Shown here: piece by piece, positions 17,949 through 26,844 of the stretch
Layout of the letters: each line of letters begins with the position of its first letter
Numbering within the stretch: the first letter of the stretch is position 1
Source of the DNA: Anderseniella sp963759095
GTDB lineage: Bacteria; Pseudomonadota; Alphaproteobacteria; Rhizobiales; Aestuariivirgaceae
DNA length: 64,000 nt
Assembly (NCBI GenBank): GCA_963759095.1
Contig: CAVWYF010000028.1
Location: forward strand, 182,746 to 246,745
Direction: 5' to 3'
Program-made: the position numbers and the translations under genes
The notes under the pieces: generated by a model
Database searches by the model: none
Told to the model about the DNA's origin: nothing
Seen by the model: the letters and a program-made list of their open reading frames with translations, nothing else

Positions 17949-18166
17949 GATACTGTTGAAAAACTCGTGAATCGCCGAGTTTAATATTTTCGCTATTGGA
18001 GCAAAACATCGAAAACCACCGTTAAACTTGCTCGCCCTGATTCACAGAGGCTTCAGGGTCGCGATACTCGAAAATTAGCTACCCCTTCGGCCAAAGTTTC
18101 CAAAACCCTCTCTATGAGGCGGAAATTTCTGGGCCAGAGGCAAATGTGGAGTTTTTCAACAGTATC
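17949..18166. repeat. 218-bp MITE-like element with perfect 18-bp terminal inverted repeats
   Basis: The segment begins with GATACTGTTGAAAAACTC (17949-17966) and ends with its exact reverse complement (18149-18166). It has no coding capacity. A second, diverged copy is at 49538-49681, so it is a dispersed element and not a chance palindrome. Its ends differ at only two positions from those of the full IS lying 46 bp to the left (GATAGTGTTGAAAAAGTC), so that IS or a close relative probably moved it. Confidence 0.85.
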
Positions 18167-18216
18167 GGCACAAAGCTGCCGTGCGACGAAACGATTGCCG
18201 ATGTCCGTTCCGGGTC

Positions 18217-19897
18217 CAGACTGTGTAAAAACGTCAATTGTGGTATGATTCTCCTGTCCTTTTGCGGGAGGGTTTCATGAAGCGATTTGTTGAAGGTGTT
18301 GACCGCGAGCAGGGTACTTTGTTTCCCGAGCGGCTTGATGACTACATTGGTGAAGACAACCCAGTTCGGGTGGTGGATGTTTTCGTTGATGAGCTTGATC
18401 TGGCAGTGCTTGGATTTGATCGAGTTGAACCACGCGCGACCGGCCGACCGAGTTATCATCCATCAGTATTGCTGAAGTTATATGTCTACGGCTATCTCAA
18501 CCGGGTTCAATCAAGCAGGCGTCTTGAACGCGAGGCCGGACGCAATGTCGAGGTTATGTGGCTGACGGGCCGTCTGTCACCGGACCACAAGACGATCGCC
18601 GACTTCCGCAAAGACAATGGCCTGGCGATCCGCAAGGTGTGCACCAGGTTTGTTGGCCTGTGCCGTCAGCTTGACCTGTTTAGCGATGCCAGCGTGGCGA
18701 TCGATGGCTCCAAGTTCAAGGCGGTCAACAACCGGGACCGGAATTTTACGCGCAACAAGATGAAGCGGCGCCTGGAGCAGATTGAGGAAAGCGTCGAGCG
18801 CTATCTGCATCAACTGGACAGTGCGGACCGGCAAGAGCCGTCACAGGCACGCGAGACCTCGACGGTTCGCCTGAACGACAAGATCGCCAAGCTCAAGGAG
18901 GAGATGCAGCGCCTGAAAAAGCTTGAGGCCGCGATGCTTGCGGCGCCGGACCAGCAAATATCCCTGACCGATCCCGATGCCCGCTCCATGGCCACAAGTG
19001 GCCGGGGTTCAGGTGTGGTTGGTTATAATGTGCAGGCTGCAGTGGACATCAAACACCATCTGATCGTTGCCCATGATGTTACCAACGTCGGTACCGACCG
19101 GGCGCAACTGTCCAACATGGCCCAGCATACGAAAGCGGTCCTGGAGACAGACGCGCTGGATGTCGTTGCTGATCGAGGTTACTTCTCAAGCGAGGAGATT
19201 CTGGCATGCGATGAAGCCGGCATCACTGTCACACTTCCAAAGCCGCTAACCTCAGGCGCTAAGGCCAAGGGCCGATTTGGCAAACAGGATTTTGTCTACG
19301 TGGCGTTAGACGACGTTTACATCTGTCCTGCCGGTGAACGTCTGATCTATCATTATACCAACGAGGAAAAGGGGCTGACCCTGCGCCGCTACTGGACCAA
19401 TGCCTGCCAGGCTTGCGCCATCAAGCATCACTGCACCACGGGCAAGGAGCGCCGGATCAGACGCTGGGAACACGAGCACGTTCTTGAGGCTGTCCAGCAA
19501 CGACTCGACGAGAATCCCGAAAAGATGCGCCAGCGGCGCGAAACGGTTGAACACCCCTTCGGCACCATCAAATCCTGGATGGGGTCCACACACTTCCAGA
19601 TGAAGACACTGAAACGGGTCTCAACCGAAATGGCCCTGCATGTGCTGGCCTATAATCTCAAGCGTGTCATGAATATCCTGGGTATCGGCCCGCTGATGGC
19701 AGCGATGAGGGCGTAGGCGCTCGTCGGGCTCCTTTTACGCAAATATCACCCCAAATCACCGCTCAGAACCGTCAAATCCCGACAGAAGCTCCAATCAACC
19801 ACCCAAAACCGCCAAACCGAAAATGCCCGCGGCAAAACAATCCAGGCCCAACACCTCATCACACGGGGCAGCCCAGCGAGCGTTTTTACACAGTCTG
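18217..19897 (+). mobile_element. IS1182-type insertion sequence, copy B (complete)
   Basis: A complete copy of about 1,681 bp with inverted ends CAGACTGTGTAAAAACG on both sides. Outside the ends lie GGTC (left) and GACC (right); counting these, the inverted repeat is 22 bp. Both flanks belong to the dispersed intergenic repeat (left: CACAAAGCTGCCGTGCGACG and GATGTCCGTTCC; right: GAAGCGGTCATTT). Between the gene end and the right terminus lie about 180 bp of non-coding IS sequence. Confidence 0.92.
18277..19716 (+). CDS. IS1182 family transposase (copy B)
   Basis: A 479-residue transposase with the same domain order as copy A: DUF772-type N-terminus, coiled coil, DDE core with VAIDGSKFKA, DVVADRGYFSSEE and the C-terminal EHPFGTIKSWMG block. 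It differs from copy A at a few sites (for example SPDHKTIADF against APDHKTIANF). Element ends and reading frame are both complete, making this the copy most likely to be able to transpose, and a possible source of transposase for copies A and C. Confidence 0.93.
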   Translation: MKRFVEGVDREQGTLFPERLDDYIGEDNPVRVVDVFVDELDLAVLGFDRVEPRATGRPSYHPSVLLKLYVYGYLNRVQSSRRLEREAGRNVEVMWLTGRLSPDHKTIADFRKDNGLAIRKVCTRFVGLCRQLDLFSDASVAIDGSKFKAVNNRDRNFTRNKMKRRLEQIEESVERYLHQLDSADRQEPSQARETSTVRLNDKIAKLKEEMQRLKKLEAAMLAAPDQQISLTDPDARSMATSGRGSGVVGYNVQAAVDIKHHLIVAHDVTNVGTDRAQLSNMAQHTKAVLETDALDVVADRGYFSSEEILACDEAGITVTLPKPLTSGAKAKGRFGKQDFVYVALDDVYICPAGERLIYHYTNEEKGLTLRRYWTNACQACAIKHHCTTGKERRIRRWEHEHVLEAVQQRLDENPEKMRQRRETVEHPFGTIKSWMGSTHFQMKTLKRVSTEMALHVLAYNLKRVMNILGIGPLMAAMRA

Positions 19898-20012
19898 GAC
19901 CCGAAGCGGTCATTTACCTCGAACGTGTCGAACGGCGGCAATGCGGCGGACAAAACTGCCATTGAGAACAGCCCCACGAATACCCGCTGTTGACCCAAAA
20001 TAGACATTTGGA

Positions 20013-21173
20013 TCATAGGACAGACTTGGCCTGAGAGTATTCGCGCTTTATGCAGAAGTGCTCCTTCCAGCGGCGGGCGGCTCGCATGCCGGAGTAGTAT
20101 TCTTCATGTTTGTGACCGATTGGGAAAGGTGGCGGGTCGGGGGCTTGCGACCACAATCCAGCGTTTCGCCTAACTTCTCGTTGGTCCAATAGCCAATCGT
20201 TATAGCTTTCTGCAACAATCCAACCACCAGGAGCTTCAAGCGTGGCTGCCCTGAAACGCCCATCCAACTCATCGAAAAAAGCTATCTGCTGTTCGGTCAG
20301 CGCAAGGGGCTCTTTGATATTTGTATAACCTAGTTCATTCAGCGTACCACCAGCTACCCAGGCCATGATCCGTTGATCTCGACGGCTGAGCTCTTCTTCG
20401 TAGCGACCGACATATTTGTCTGAAATAGGGTGCCCGAGCGGGGCATTGTCTTTGGTTCGGCCGCGCCCTTGTGCGGTGGGGGTTGTGTGAAATTCTAGCA
20501 GATCGTCGATGTATTCTTCACCGATGAAATCGCAAAGACGTTTGAGCTCGGTGACCGGATCGCAGACCAGTTTTTCGTATGACACATCGTGCCACTGATC
20601 ACTCTTCAGGATTTTCCGCCACGGTTTGACCGCCTTTTGACCGGCATCCCACAGTTCGGCAGCGGAATAAATATTGGTCGGACCAAACGATGAGTCCAGA
20701 AATTCAGCGCACACATCACGTCCATCGCGGGTGATGAAAACGATCTGGGCATTTGGGAAATCTTCGAGCAGTTGCTCAATATAGAACAGGTTGTAGGGTG
20801 TCTTTTCGCCCCACCTTGGCTTTTGCTGTTCTTCGGCATAGCGCTCTAGCATGGCGCAAAAGACACCGGCAAAGCTTTGCTCAGTATTCATGGCCCGAGC
20901 GCAAATTTCGGCGCCGAAACTGGCAGGGTTAACATCCATGCCAAAGAACTGTTTCCTGAGTTCGTAAGCCATTTCATTGACCAGCGTCATGAAGTTCTCC
21001 GGCTGTGATAAGTCGCCGTATGTAAACAACCACGGGCGGAAGCGCGGGTAGTACCAGGTCACTTCCGGAACAGCTATCCTCGGGTGACATCCCAGTATCG
21101 TCATGATCAAGGTTGTGCCGGATCGTTCCGAACCGGTGACGAAGATGGGTCTTTCTTTCAATTCAATACTCAT
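20013..21173 (-). CDS. Sulfotransferase family protein
   Basis: A 386-residue cytosolic enzyme predicted to transfer sulfate from PAPS to an acceptor. The 5'-phosphosulfate loop is FVTGSERSGTTLIMTILGCH (residues 11-30), and the 3'-phosphate motif is IVFITRDGRDVCAEFLDSS. The C-terminal part is longer than in small sulfotransferases and has acidic and aromatic segments of unknown role. It is the last of four minus-strand genes after a nitrate/sulfonate/taurine-type ABC transporter, 42 bp downstream of the ATPase gene, so a functional link to a transported organosulfur compound or acceptor is possible. The acceptor cannot be read from sequence. Confidence 0.85.
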   Translation of the reverse strand: MSIELKERPIFVTGSERSGTTLIMTILGCHPRIAVPEVTWYYPRFRPWLFTYGDLSQPENFMTLVNEMAYELRKQFFGMDVNPASFGAEICARAMNTEQSFAGVFCAMLERYAEEQQKPRWGEKTPYNLFYIEQLLEDFPNAQIVFITRDGRDVCAEFLDSSFGPTNIYSAAELWDAGQKAVKPWRKILKSDQWHDVSYEKLVCDPVTELKRLCDFIGEEYIDDLLEFHTTPTAQGRGRTKDNAPLGHPISDKYVGRYEEELSRRDQRIMAWVAGGTLNELGYTNIKEPLALTEQQIAFFDELDGRFRAATLEAPGGWIVAESYNDWLLDQREVRRNAGLWSQAPDPPPFPIGHKHEEYYSGMRAARRWKEHFCIKREYSQAKSVL

Positions 21174-21215
21174 TGTCTCCTTAGCCTTGTAAAATGCCCA
21201 ACCCGCCAGCCACCC

Positions 21216-21968
21216 TCAGGCGTTACCCTCGATGGCGTCGTAAAGGCCGGTGCGAACTTTTTCGACCAGGTTAACGAACGCCTTGCTCTCGCGGCGTTTT
21301 GTCCGCGAAATCTTAACCGGGTACTCCTTCACAATGCCTGCCGGTTTGCCGCCAAGCAAAAGAACTCGGTCCCCGAGATAGGCCGCTTCCTCAATGTCAT
21401 GCGTAACAAACAACACCGACTTTCCGGTCTCCTGCCAGATCCGCAAGAGCTCGTCCTGCAACGCTGTACGAGTAATGGCATCAAGGGCACCGAATGGTTC
21501 GTCCATCAACAGGATATCGGGATCAACCGCCAAAGCACGGGCAATGCCAATGCGCTGGCGCTGGCCACCAGAAAGTTGATACGGCCAGCGGTCAGCCATT
21601 TCGTTGAGCCCGATCAGTTCAAGCGTCTGGGCGACCCGTTCGTTCTTGATCGCATCGTTCACCTCCAGGCCTTCCAGGCCGAGCGTAATGTTATCGCTTA
21701 CCCGCCGCCAGGGCATCAGGTTGGCCGCCTGAAACACCATAGCAATTGGCCGGCGTGTATTGTCGCTTGCCGTATCAACCTTAACGCTGCCTTCAAACGG
21801 TGGAATAAGGTCTGCGATCACCCGTAACAAAGTTGACTTGCCGGCCCCTGACACACCAACCACTGTCACGAACTCACCCTTTTCGATAGCCAGATTGAGA
21901 CCCTGGAATATAGGGGTTTGCCCATCGAAACTGACAGCCAGATCTTTCGTACGGATTACTGCTGCCAT
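21216..21968 (-). CDS. ABC transporter ATP-binding protein (nitrate/sulfonate/taurine type)
   Basis: The 250-residue ATPase of an importer of the SsuB/TauB/NrtD class. Walker A is GVSGAGKSTLL, the Q-loop is in MVFQAANLMPW, the signature is LSGGQRQRIGIARAL, Walker B is DILLMDEPFGALD and the switch His is in VLFVTHDIEEA. Its start overlaps the end of the permease gene by 13 bp, indicating one operon with the permease and binding protein upstream and the sulfotransferase downstream. Confidence 0.93.
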   Translation of the reverse strand: MAAVIRTKDLAVSFDGQTPIFQGLNLAIEKGEFVTVVGVSGAGKSTLLRVIADLIPPFEGSVKVDTASDNTRRPIAMVFQAANLMPWRRVSDNITLGLEGLEVNDAIKNERVAQTLELIGLNEMADRWPYQLSGGQRQRIGIARALAVDPDILLMDEPFGALDAITRTALQDELLRIWQETGKSVLFVTHDIEEAAYLGDRVLLLGGKPAGIVKEYPVKISRTKRRESKAFVNLVEKVRTGLYDAIEGNA

Positions 21969-22726
21969 GCCAGGATCTTTTGTTGAATACGGACAAAGAT
22001 GTAGTCGGAAATGCCATAGAGCAAAGCGATCGAGAACATGTAGAGGACGACCACCTGACTCTCCAGCAGGCCAGAGGCCTCAATCATGCGTTGGCCGATA
22101 CCGGCAATCCCGAACAGCTCTGCTGCAACGACGGTCATCCAGCCCTGTCCGAGCCCGGCTCGCAAACCGCTCAGGATGCCTGGGGCCGCACCTGGCAGGA
22201 TGACCTTGCGCAACAATGCGACCATCGACCGGTGGCCGAAGGCGCGGGCTACTTCGATTAGGTCCTTATCGACGGCCTGTACCGCGGCCATGGCGGTGAA
22301 ATAGTTGATCCAGAAAATGCCGATTGAAATGATGAAGGCAGCGGCTGTTTCTGTTATACCGAACCAGATGATCGCAAACGGTATCCAGGCAAGTGGCGGG
22401 ATTGGCCGGAACACCCGAGCAAGCCAAGCCTGACTAGCCTCCACCTTGGGGAACAAGGCGACGGCTACACCGAGAATGACACCGAGTACAGAGCCTAGCA
22501 CAAAGCCGATTGAATAGTGGCGCAGGCTCGCCCACACCATCTCTTGCCAAATGCCCAGTTCAATTTCGGATTTGAGCGTACCCGGCAGCAGTGACGGCGG
22601 CGGCAACAGGTGGGTTTCGACCAACCCGCCTCGCGCAATTGCCTCCCAGAACAGCAGGAACCCGACCAGTCCCGTTGCTGACAGTGTATACCGTGTTGCC
22701 GGTTTCACATTCTCCTGCCCCTGCAA
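21956..22726 (-). CDS. ABC transporter permease (SsuC/TauC type)
   Basis: A 256-residue inner-membrane permease with about six helices and the EAA-type coupling loop (EVARAFGHRSMVALLRKVILPGAAPG, of which the G and the A-F-G-x-x core are visible). It forms the membrane channel of the importer encoded by the neighbouring genes. It starts 12 bp after the binding-protein gene and overlaps the ATPase gene. Confidence 0.92.
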   Translation of the reverse strand: MQGQENVKPATRYTLSATGLVGFLLFWEAIARGGLVETHLLPPPSLLPGTLKSEIELGIWQEMVWASLRHYSIGFVLGSVLGVILGVAVALFPKVEASQAWLARVFRPIPPLAWIPFAIIWFGITETAAAFIISIGIFWINYFTAMAAVQAVDKDLIEVARAFGHRSMVALLRKVILPGAAPGILSGLRAGLGQGWMTVVAAELFGIAGIGQRMIEASGLLESQVVVLYMFSIALLYGISDYIFVRIQQKILAWQQ

Positions 22727-22738
22727 GCTTCAATCGCG

Positions 22739-23767
22739 TCAGTTGCCCATCCCAGCCTTTGCATCCTTGTAGACGCTGAGATCGAACAAACCATCCACCG
22801 AAACATTGGTCTTGATCTTCGCACTCTTCTGGAAGTCGTGCATATACTGCGTTGACTCAAGGATGTCGTTTGGGCTGGAACGAAAGTTCGATGATGGCGA
22901 CTTGAGTGCCTTCAACACTATGTTGTCGCTGAGCAGCCCCTTGGCGATAAAATTCTTCACATGTGGAGCCGCTTTCTCGGGCTCGTTGAGCAGCAACTCC
23001 GTTGCCCTGATGTGCAGTTCGATAAACTTGACAATGGCAGCTCGATGTTTGGCCAGCACTTCCTCACGCACGGCAATGGTCGAGCCAGGTTGTCCGGGCA
23101 TCATCTCTTTGGCCCGGGCAACGACGGTTGCACCTGGCAGTTTGCTTTCCACTATGGTGAGAATGGGTTCGAGAATACCTGCTGCATCGACGGATTTGGA
23201 CAGCAATGCCTGCTGAACACGTGACGCTCCCATGCCGATCAGCTCGACCTCATTGAGTTCCATGCCCAACGACTTGATCAGCCAGTGACGAGTCACAGTA
23301 TCGGGCACAGAACCTTTGGGGAAGCTGGCAATCTTTGGTTTCCGGCCCTTATCCTTGGCAAACTGACGGAGCGCCTCCGCCCCATCGTATTTCTCGAAAT
23401 AGGAAACCAGATCGCCTTGCGCGATCACACCGATCTGCTCGACGATGCCAGCAGCGACGACTTTCAATTTGACGCCTTTGCCACGTGTCACCATCGCTGG
23501 GCCGATGCCGAAACACATCATGTCCATATTGCCAGAAGCGATAGCCTGGACGATCGCCGGGCCATTCGGAAATCGGGTAAGTTTGAGGTTGATGCCCGCC
23601 TCTTTGGTCCAACCCATGCCTTCCATCACGAACAGCTGCGAGCATGGTACAATCGGCATGTAAGCCATCTCTAGTGTCGTTTCCGCACGCGATTTACTGA
23701 TTGGCTCAAAGAGCAACACGGCTGCCAGAAATCCAGCGAGCAGGCCTCGAAGCATGAACATGTTCAT
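22739..23767 (-). CDS. ABC transporter substrate-binding protein (SsuA/TauA-like)
   Basis: A 342-residue periplasmic binding protein of the NMT1/THI5-like group. It has a signal peptide (MNMFMLRGLLAGFLAAVLLF..., cleavage near SRA-ETTLEM) and a mature domain with LEMAYMPIVPCSQLFVMEGM, DMMCFGIGPAMV and PGSTIAVREEVLAKHRAAIV. I chose the ATG at 23767 because GGGAGGG lies just upstream. The frame stays open for another 125 codons, but that part comes from an IS30 remnant and is not native. First gene of the operon with the permease, ATPase and sulfotransferase. The ligand is unknown; sulfonates, taurine or related compounds are typical. Confidence 0.9.
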   Translation of the reverse strand: MNMFMLRGLLAGFLAAVLLFEPISKSRAETTLEMAYMPIVPCSQLFVMEGMGWTKEAGINLKLTRFPNGPAIVQAIASGNMDMMCFGIGPAMVTRGKGVKLKVVAAGIVEQIGVIAQGDLVSYFEKYDGAEALRQFAKDKGRKPKIASFPKGSVPDTVTRHWLIKSLGMELNEVELIGMGASRVQQALLSKSVDAAGILEPILTIVESKLPGATVVARAKEMMPGQPGSTIAVREEVLAKHRAAIVKFIELHIRATELLLNEPEKAAPHVKNFIAKGLLSDNIVLKALKSPSSNFRSSPNDILESTQYMHDFQKSAKIKTNVSVDGLFDLSVYKDAKAGMGN

Positions 23768-23949
23768 TGTTTTTCCCTCCCTTTTTTCCGACCGACGCGT
23801 CTTCATTTGGTTTGAATTGGAGTGTAATTGAATAAGTAGAAGAAACATAGGCTGTTCCGAGTAAGGATCCTGCAGTTTGGACTTGGTGGGTTTTGTAAGA
23901 ATCTGTGTTGTTGTGTTTGACGAACTGCGAGCGTGCGGAGGGTCTCGTA

Positions 23950-24515
23950 CTGGCGTCTCCTTGAAGCAGGTCTCTCGCTGATGGATACGGCATCCTTTAT
24001 CTGACCCAAGTCCGTCGCGCTTCAAGCTGGCATGTCTGGAACGGCGGATCGTGCGCTTCGAGCGCAGATACTGCATAAGCTCCTTCTTCAACACACCGCG
24101 CGCCTGAACAAACAGGCTTCTATAGATCGTCTCGTGCGACACCTGATTGTGCTCTTCCTGCGGGTACGCTCCGCTTTAGCCAGCCTGCAATCTGTTCAGG
24201 AGACCAGTTCAACTGAAGCTTCCTGGATAGTGTTACGCACAAGGGTCTGTTGTCAAGCCAGCTTACAAAGCTTGGGGCGATGGGCACGATCCCAGGCGGC
24301 TTGATCAGACCGCAGCGACCGCTCTATAATGATCAGTGCCGCCATTGCGTTTAACTTCGCGACTGATGGTCGAGGCCGAGCGTTGCAAGCGTCGGGCAAT
24401 ACAACGCAACGACAAACGGCATGCCTCAAGTCCTCTGGATATCTCTTCACGCTCGACGAACGTCAGGGATAATCTTGAGCTTGGCTGTGGATTCAACTGA
24501 TCGCCGCAACACACG
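23950..24515 (-). pseudogene. IS30 family transposase remnant, mosaic and frameshifted
   Basis: Minus-strand fragments match the intact IS30 at 33382-34610 in several frames: an IS30 3'-end piece (GTGTTGCGGCGATCAGTTGAA, near 24490-24510) is followed by EREEISRGLE, SASTISREVKRNGG, QAAWDRAHRPKLCKLA, then SHETIYRSLFVQARGVLKKE, RRSRHASLKRDGLG and AVSISERPAS. The order 3' end, then N-terminal region, shows two IS30 pieces joined. It lies directly upstream of the ABC binding-protein gene, so it may supply part of that operon's leader. Confidence 0.85.
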
Positions 24516-24623
24516 CTGCAAACCTCTCTGCTGGAGGCGCGGGCTATGTCCGCTACTCAGTACAGCGGATATTTGAGTTGTTTCAAACTCGGATTACTGT
24601 TGCTGCTTCAGTTGCAGGGGCTC

Positions 24624-25100
24624 TTAAGTAGCCGCAATCTGTTCAACAAATCCGTCCAGCTTGCCTTTGTAGCTGTCCCTCTTGAGGTCGGTTTCGGTGA
24701 GTTCCAATGTGGCGACCGGCTGCGTACCAATGAGGTTCGCCATTTGCTGGAAGGCTCGATTGCCGCCGGACCCTCCCTCAGTGCAGAAGAAGGCGACCTG
24801 ATTGAATTTGGCCTTGTGATCGGAAATGTAGGTTCGCATTGGCGGCGAGAGGTTCCACGCCCAAATTGGCGTTCCGAGAATGATCAGATCGTATTGTGAG
24901 GGGTCTTTCATGGCCGGTTGGATGCGGCTCTGGCGTTTGAGCATTGCGTCACGACCAGCGGTCAAATACCCAAGAGCCCCTTCACGGCTCTTTTCGTCGA
25001 TTATTCGCTCGACATCCGCGCCAACGCTTTCTGCAATAAGTTCCGCAATTTTCTGCGTGTGGCCGGTATGGGAATAATAACAAACCAGTTTCTTGGGCAC
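24624..25100 (-). CDS. Flavodoxin family protein
   Basis: A 158-residue FMN-binding electron-transfer protein or NAD(P)H-quinone-oxidoreductase-like flavoprotein. The FMN phosphate loop is YYSHTGHTQKIAE near the N-terminus; further flavin contacts lie in LGTPIWAWNLSPPMRTYI and FCTEGGSGGNRAF. I chose GTG at 25100 (VPKKLVCYYS) because AGGAGAG is six bases upstream. Flavodoxins of this type often replace ferredoxins or act in stress responses. It stands between an IS30 remnant and the second IS5/IS1182-group copy. Confidence 0.85.
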   Translation of the reverse strand: MPKKLVCYYSHTGHTQKIAELIAESVGADVERIIDEKSREGALGYLTAGRDAMLKRQSRIQPAMKDPSQYDLIILGTPIWAWNLSPPMRTYISDHKAKFNQVAFFCTEGGSGGNRAFQQMANLIGTQPVATLELTETDLKRDSYKGKLDGFVEQIAAT

Positions 25101-25288
25101 TGCGATCTCTCCTGATTGCTGAGGAAAACTAGCTTCAGAAACGATGTGCGGCATTGATTTTCATCAACTTTAAAACCGGCAATTGACAGCCTGAATTCCT
25201 TGCCGGAACCATTCGGAGTTAGTCAGTTAGGTGTATGTTTCGGGTCGAAGGGGACCTTCGTCCGACTAATTTGAGGGGCAGCTAAGTC

Positions 25289-26802
25289 CGGATAGTGTTG
25301 AAAAAGTCTGGGTTGCTGGCGCACTGAAGTCCTGATTCAATCCTTCCAGGCTATTGGAGGATTCGCCGATGATGGGACCACGTCAGGAAGCGCAAGCGGC
25401 TCTGTTTTACGAGTTTTCGCTTGAGGATCATGTTCCTCTTGATCACTTGCTGCGAGCGATTTATCGCTTTGTCGATCTGTCCGGTATTCGTACATACCTT
25501 GGTCCATTTTACAGCTCAACGGGCCGGCCTTCGATTGACCCGGAACTGATGGTCCGGATGCTGTTGATTGGCTACTGCATGGGCATCCGGTCAGAAAGGC
25601 GCTTGTGCGAGGAAGTGCATCTGAACCTTGCCTATCGCTGGTTCTGTCGCCTCGACCTGACAGATGCTGTTCCAGACCATTCGACCTTCTCCAAGAACAG
25701 GCATGGCCGCTTCCGTGAAAGCGGTCTGTTCCGGTATCTGTTCGAGGATGTTCTGTCGCGTTGCATCGCCGAAGGGTTGGTTGGCGGCAGCAGCTTCGGC
25801 ACCGATGCGTCATTTATCAAGGCCGATGCCAGTCGCTACTCGAAAGTGGAGCGCGCAGAATGGTCCGCGCCGGAAGTGGTCTCGCGGGCCACACAGGAAT
25901 ATCTCGACACGCTGGACGATGCAGCTTTTGGAGCAGCTACCCCGGTTGAACCCAAGACGCTGTCTCCGTCCGATCCCGCAGCACGCTTTACCGGCGCGAA
26001 CGGGGATCGGGCATTCTTCGCCTATTCGACCAACTATCTGGTCGATCTGGACAACGCGATTATCGTTGATGTTGAGGCAACAGCACCGATCCGCCAGGCC
26101 GAGACCGGCGTGGTGAAGGAGATGATCGTTCGCACCTGGGATCGCTTCGGCCTCCATCCGGATCAGCTGGTCGCCGATACAGCTTATGGTTCAGCGCCCA
26201 TGCTGGGTTGGCTGGTAGATGACCAAGGTATCGATCCCTATATTCCGGTGATCGACAAATCCCACCGCAATGACGGCACGTTCTCTCGTGAAGACTTTGC
26301 CTACGATAATGAAGCAGACGCTTACACCTGTCCGGGCGGCAAGCAACTGGTCCAGTTCCGCCGAACCTACAAGGTGCCCAGATCAGGTGTCGATGCAGAG
26401 GGTCTGATGCGCTACCGCGCCAGCAAGAAGGACTGCGACACCTGCCAACTCAAATCCCGATGCTGCCCGAAAGAGCCCGCAAGGAAGGTTATCCGGTCTA
26501 TCCATGAACATGCCCGTGACAGGGCGCGCGATATCACCAAGACAGATGCCTATGTCACCGCCAGCTACGCCCGCAAGAAAGTAGAGATGCTGTTTGCTCA
26601 CCTGAAACGCATCCTGAAACTCGATCGACTGCGCCTGAGAGGACCAAACGGAGCGAAAGACGAGTTCCTAATGGCTGCAACAGCGCAGAACCTGCGCAAA
26701 CTCGCTAAACTGGTTCCCAACCCCGCCTGAAAAGGTCAGACAAGAACACTCAGCCAAAATGCAAAAGCCGCCAAAACAGCGACTTTTTCAACACTATCTC
26801 CG
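25289..26802 (+). mobile_element. IS5/IS1182-group insertion sequence, copy 2
   Basis: Nearly identical to the element at 16389-17902 over about 1,514 bp, same orientation. The only difference I noticed is one base in the transposase gene. Ends are CCGGATAGTGTTGAAAAAGTC on the left and its imperfect inverse on the right. The near-identity implies very recent transposition or gene conversion. Confidence 0.92.
25369..26730 (+). CDS. IS5/IS1182-group transposase (copy 2)
   Basis: A 453-residue transposase identical to copy 1 apart from Phe in place of Leu in FGTDASFIKADAS. Start, binding site (GGAGG) and DDE positions are as in copy 1. The frame is intact. Confidence 0.93.
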   Translation: MMGPRQEAQAALFYEFSLEDHVPLDHLLRAIYRFVDLSGIRTYLGPFYSSTGRPSIDPELMVRMLLIGYCMGIRSERRLCEEVHLNLAYRWFCRLDLTDAVPDHSTFSKNRHGRFRESGLFRYLFEDVLSRCIAEGLVGGSSFGTDASFIKADASRYSKVERAEWSAPEVVSRATQEYLDTLDDAAFGAATPVEPKTLSPSDPAARFTGANGDRAFFAYSTNYLVDLDNAIIVDVEATAPIRQAETGVVKEMIVRTWDRFGLHPDQLVADTAYGSAPMLGWLVDDQGIDPYIPVIDKSHRNDGTFSREDFAYDNEADAYTCPGGKQLVQFRRTYKVPRSGVDAEGLMRYRASKKDCDTCQLKSRCCPKEPARKVIRSIHEHARDRARDITKTDAYVTASYARKKVEMLFAHLKRILKLDRLRLRGPNGAKDEFLMAATAQNLRKLAKLVPNPA

Positions 26803-26844
26803 CAGAATTGCCCTTCGTGAACCGATCTGATCATGTCGCCTGTT

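Noticed and set aside
22739..24142. A longer binding-protein gene starting at 24142 with an IS30-like N-terminus
   Set aside because: The extra 125 codons are IS30 remnant sequence; the signal peptide and ribosome binding site place the start at 23767.
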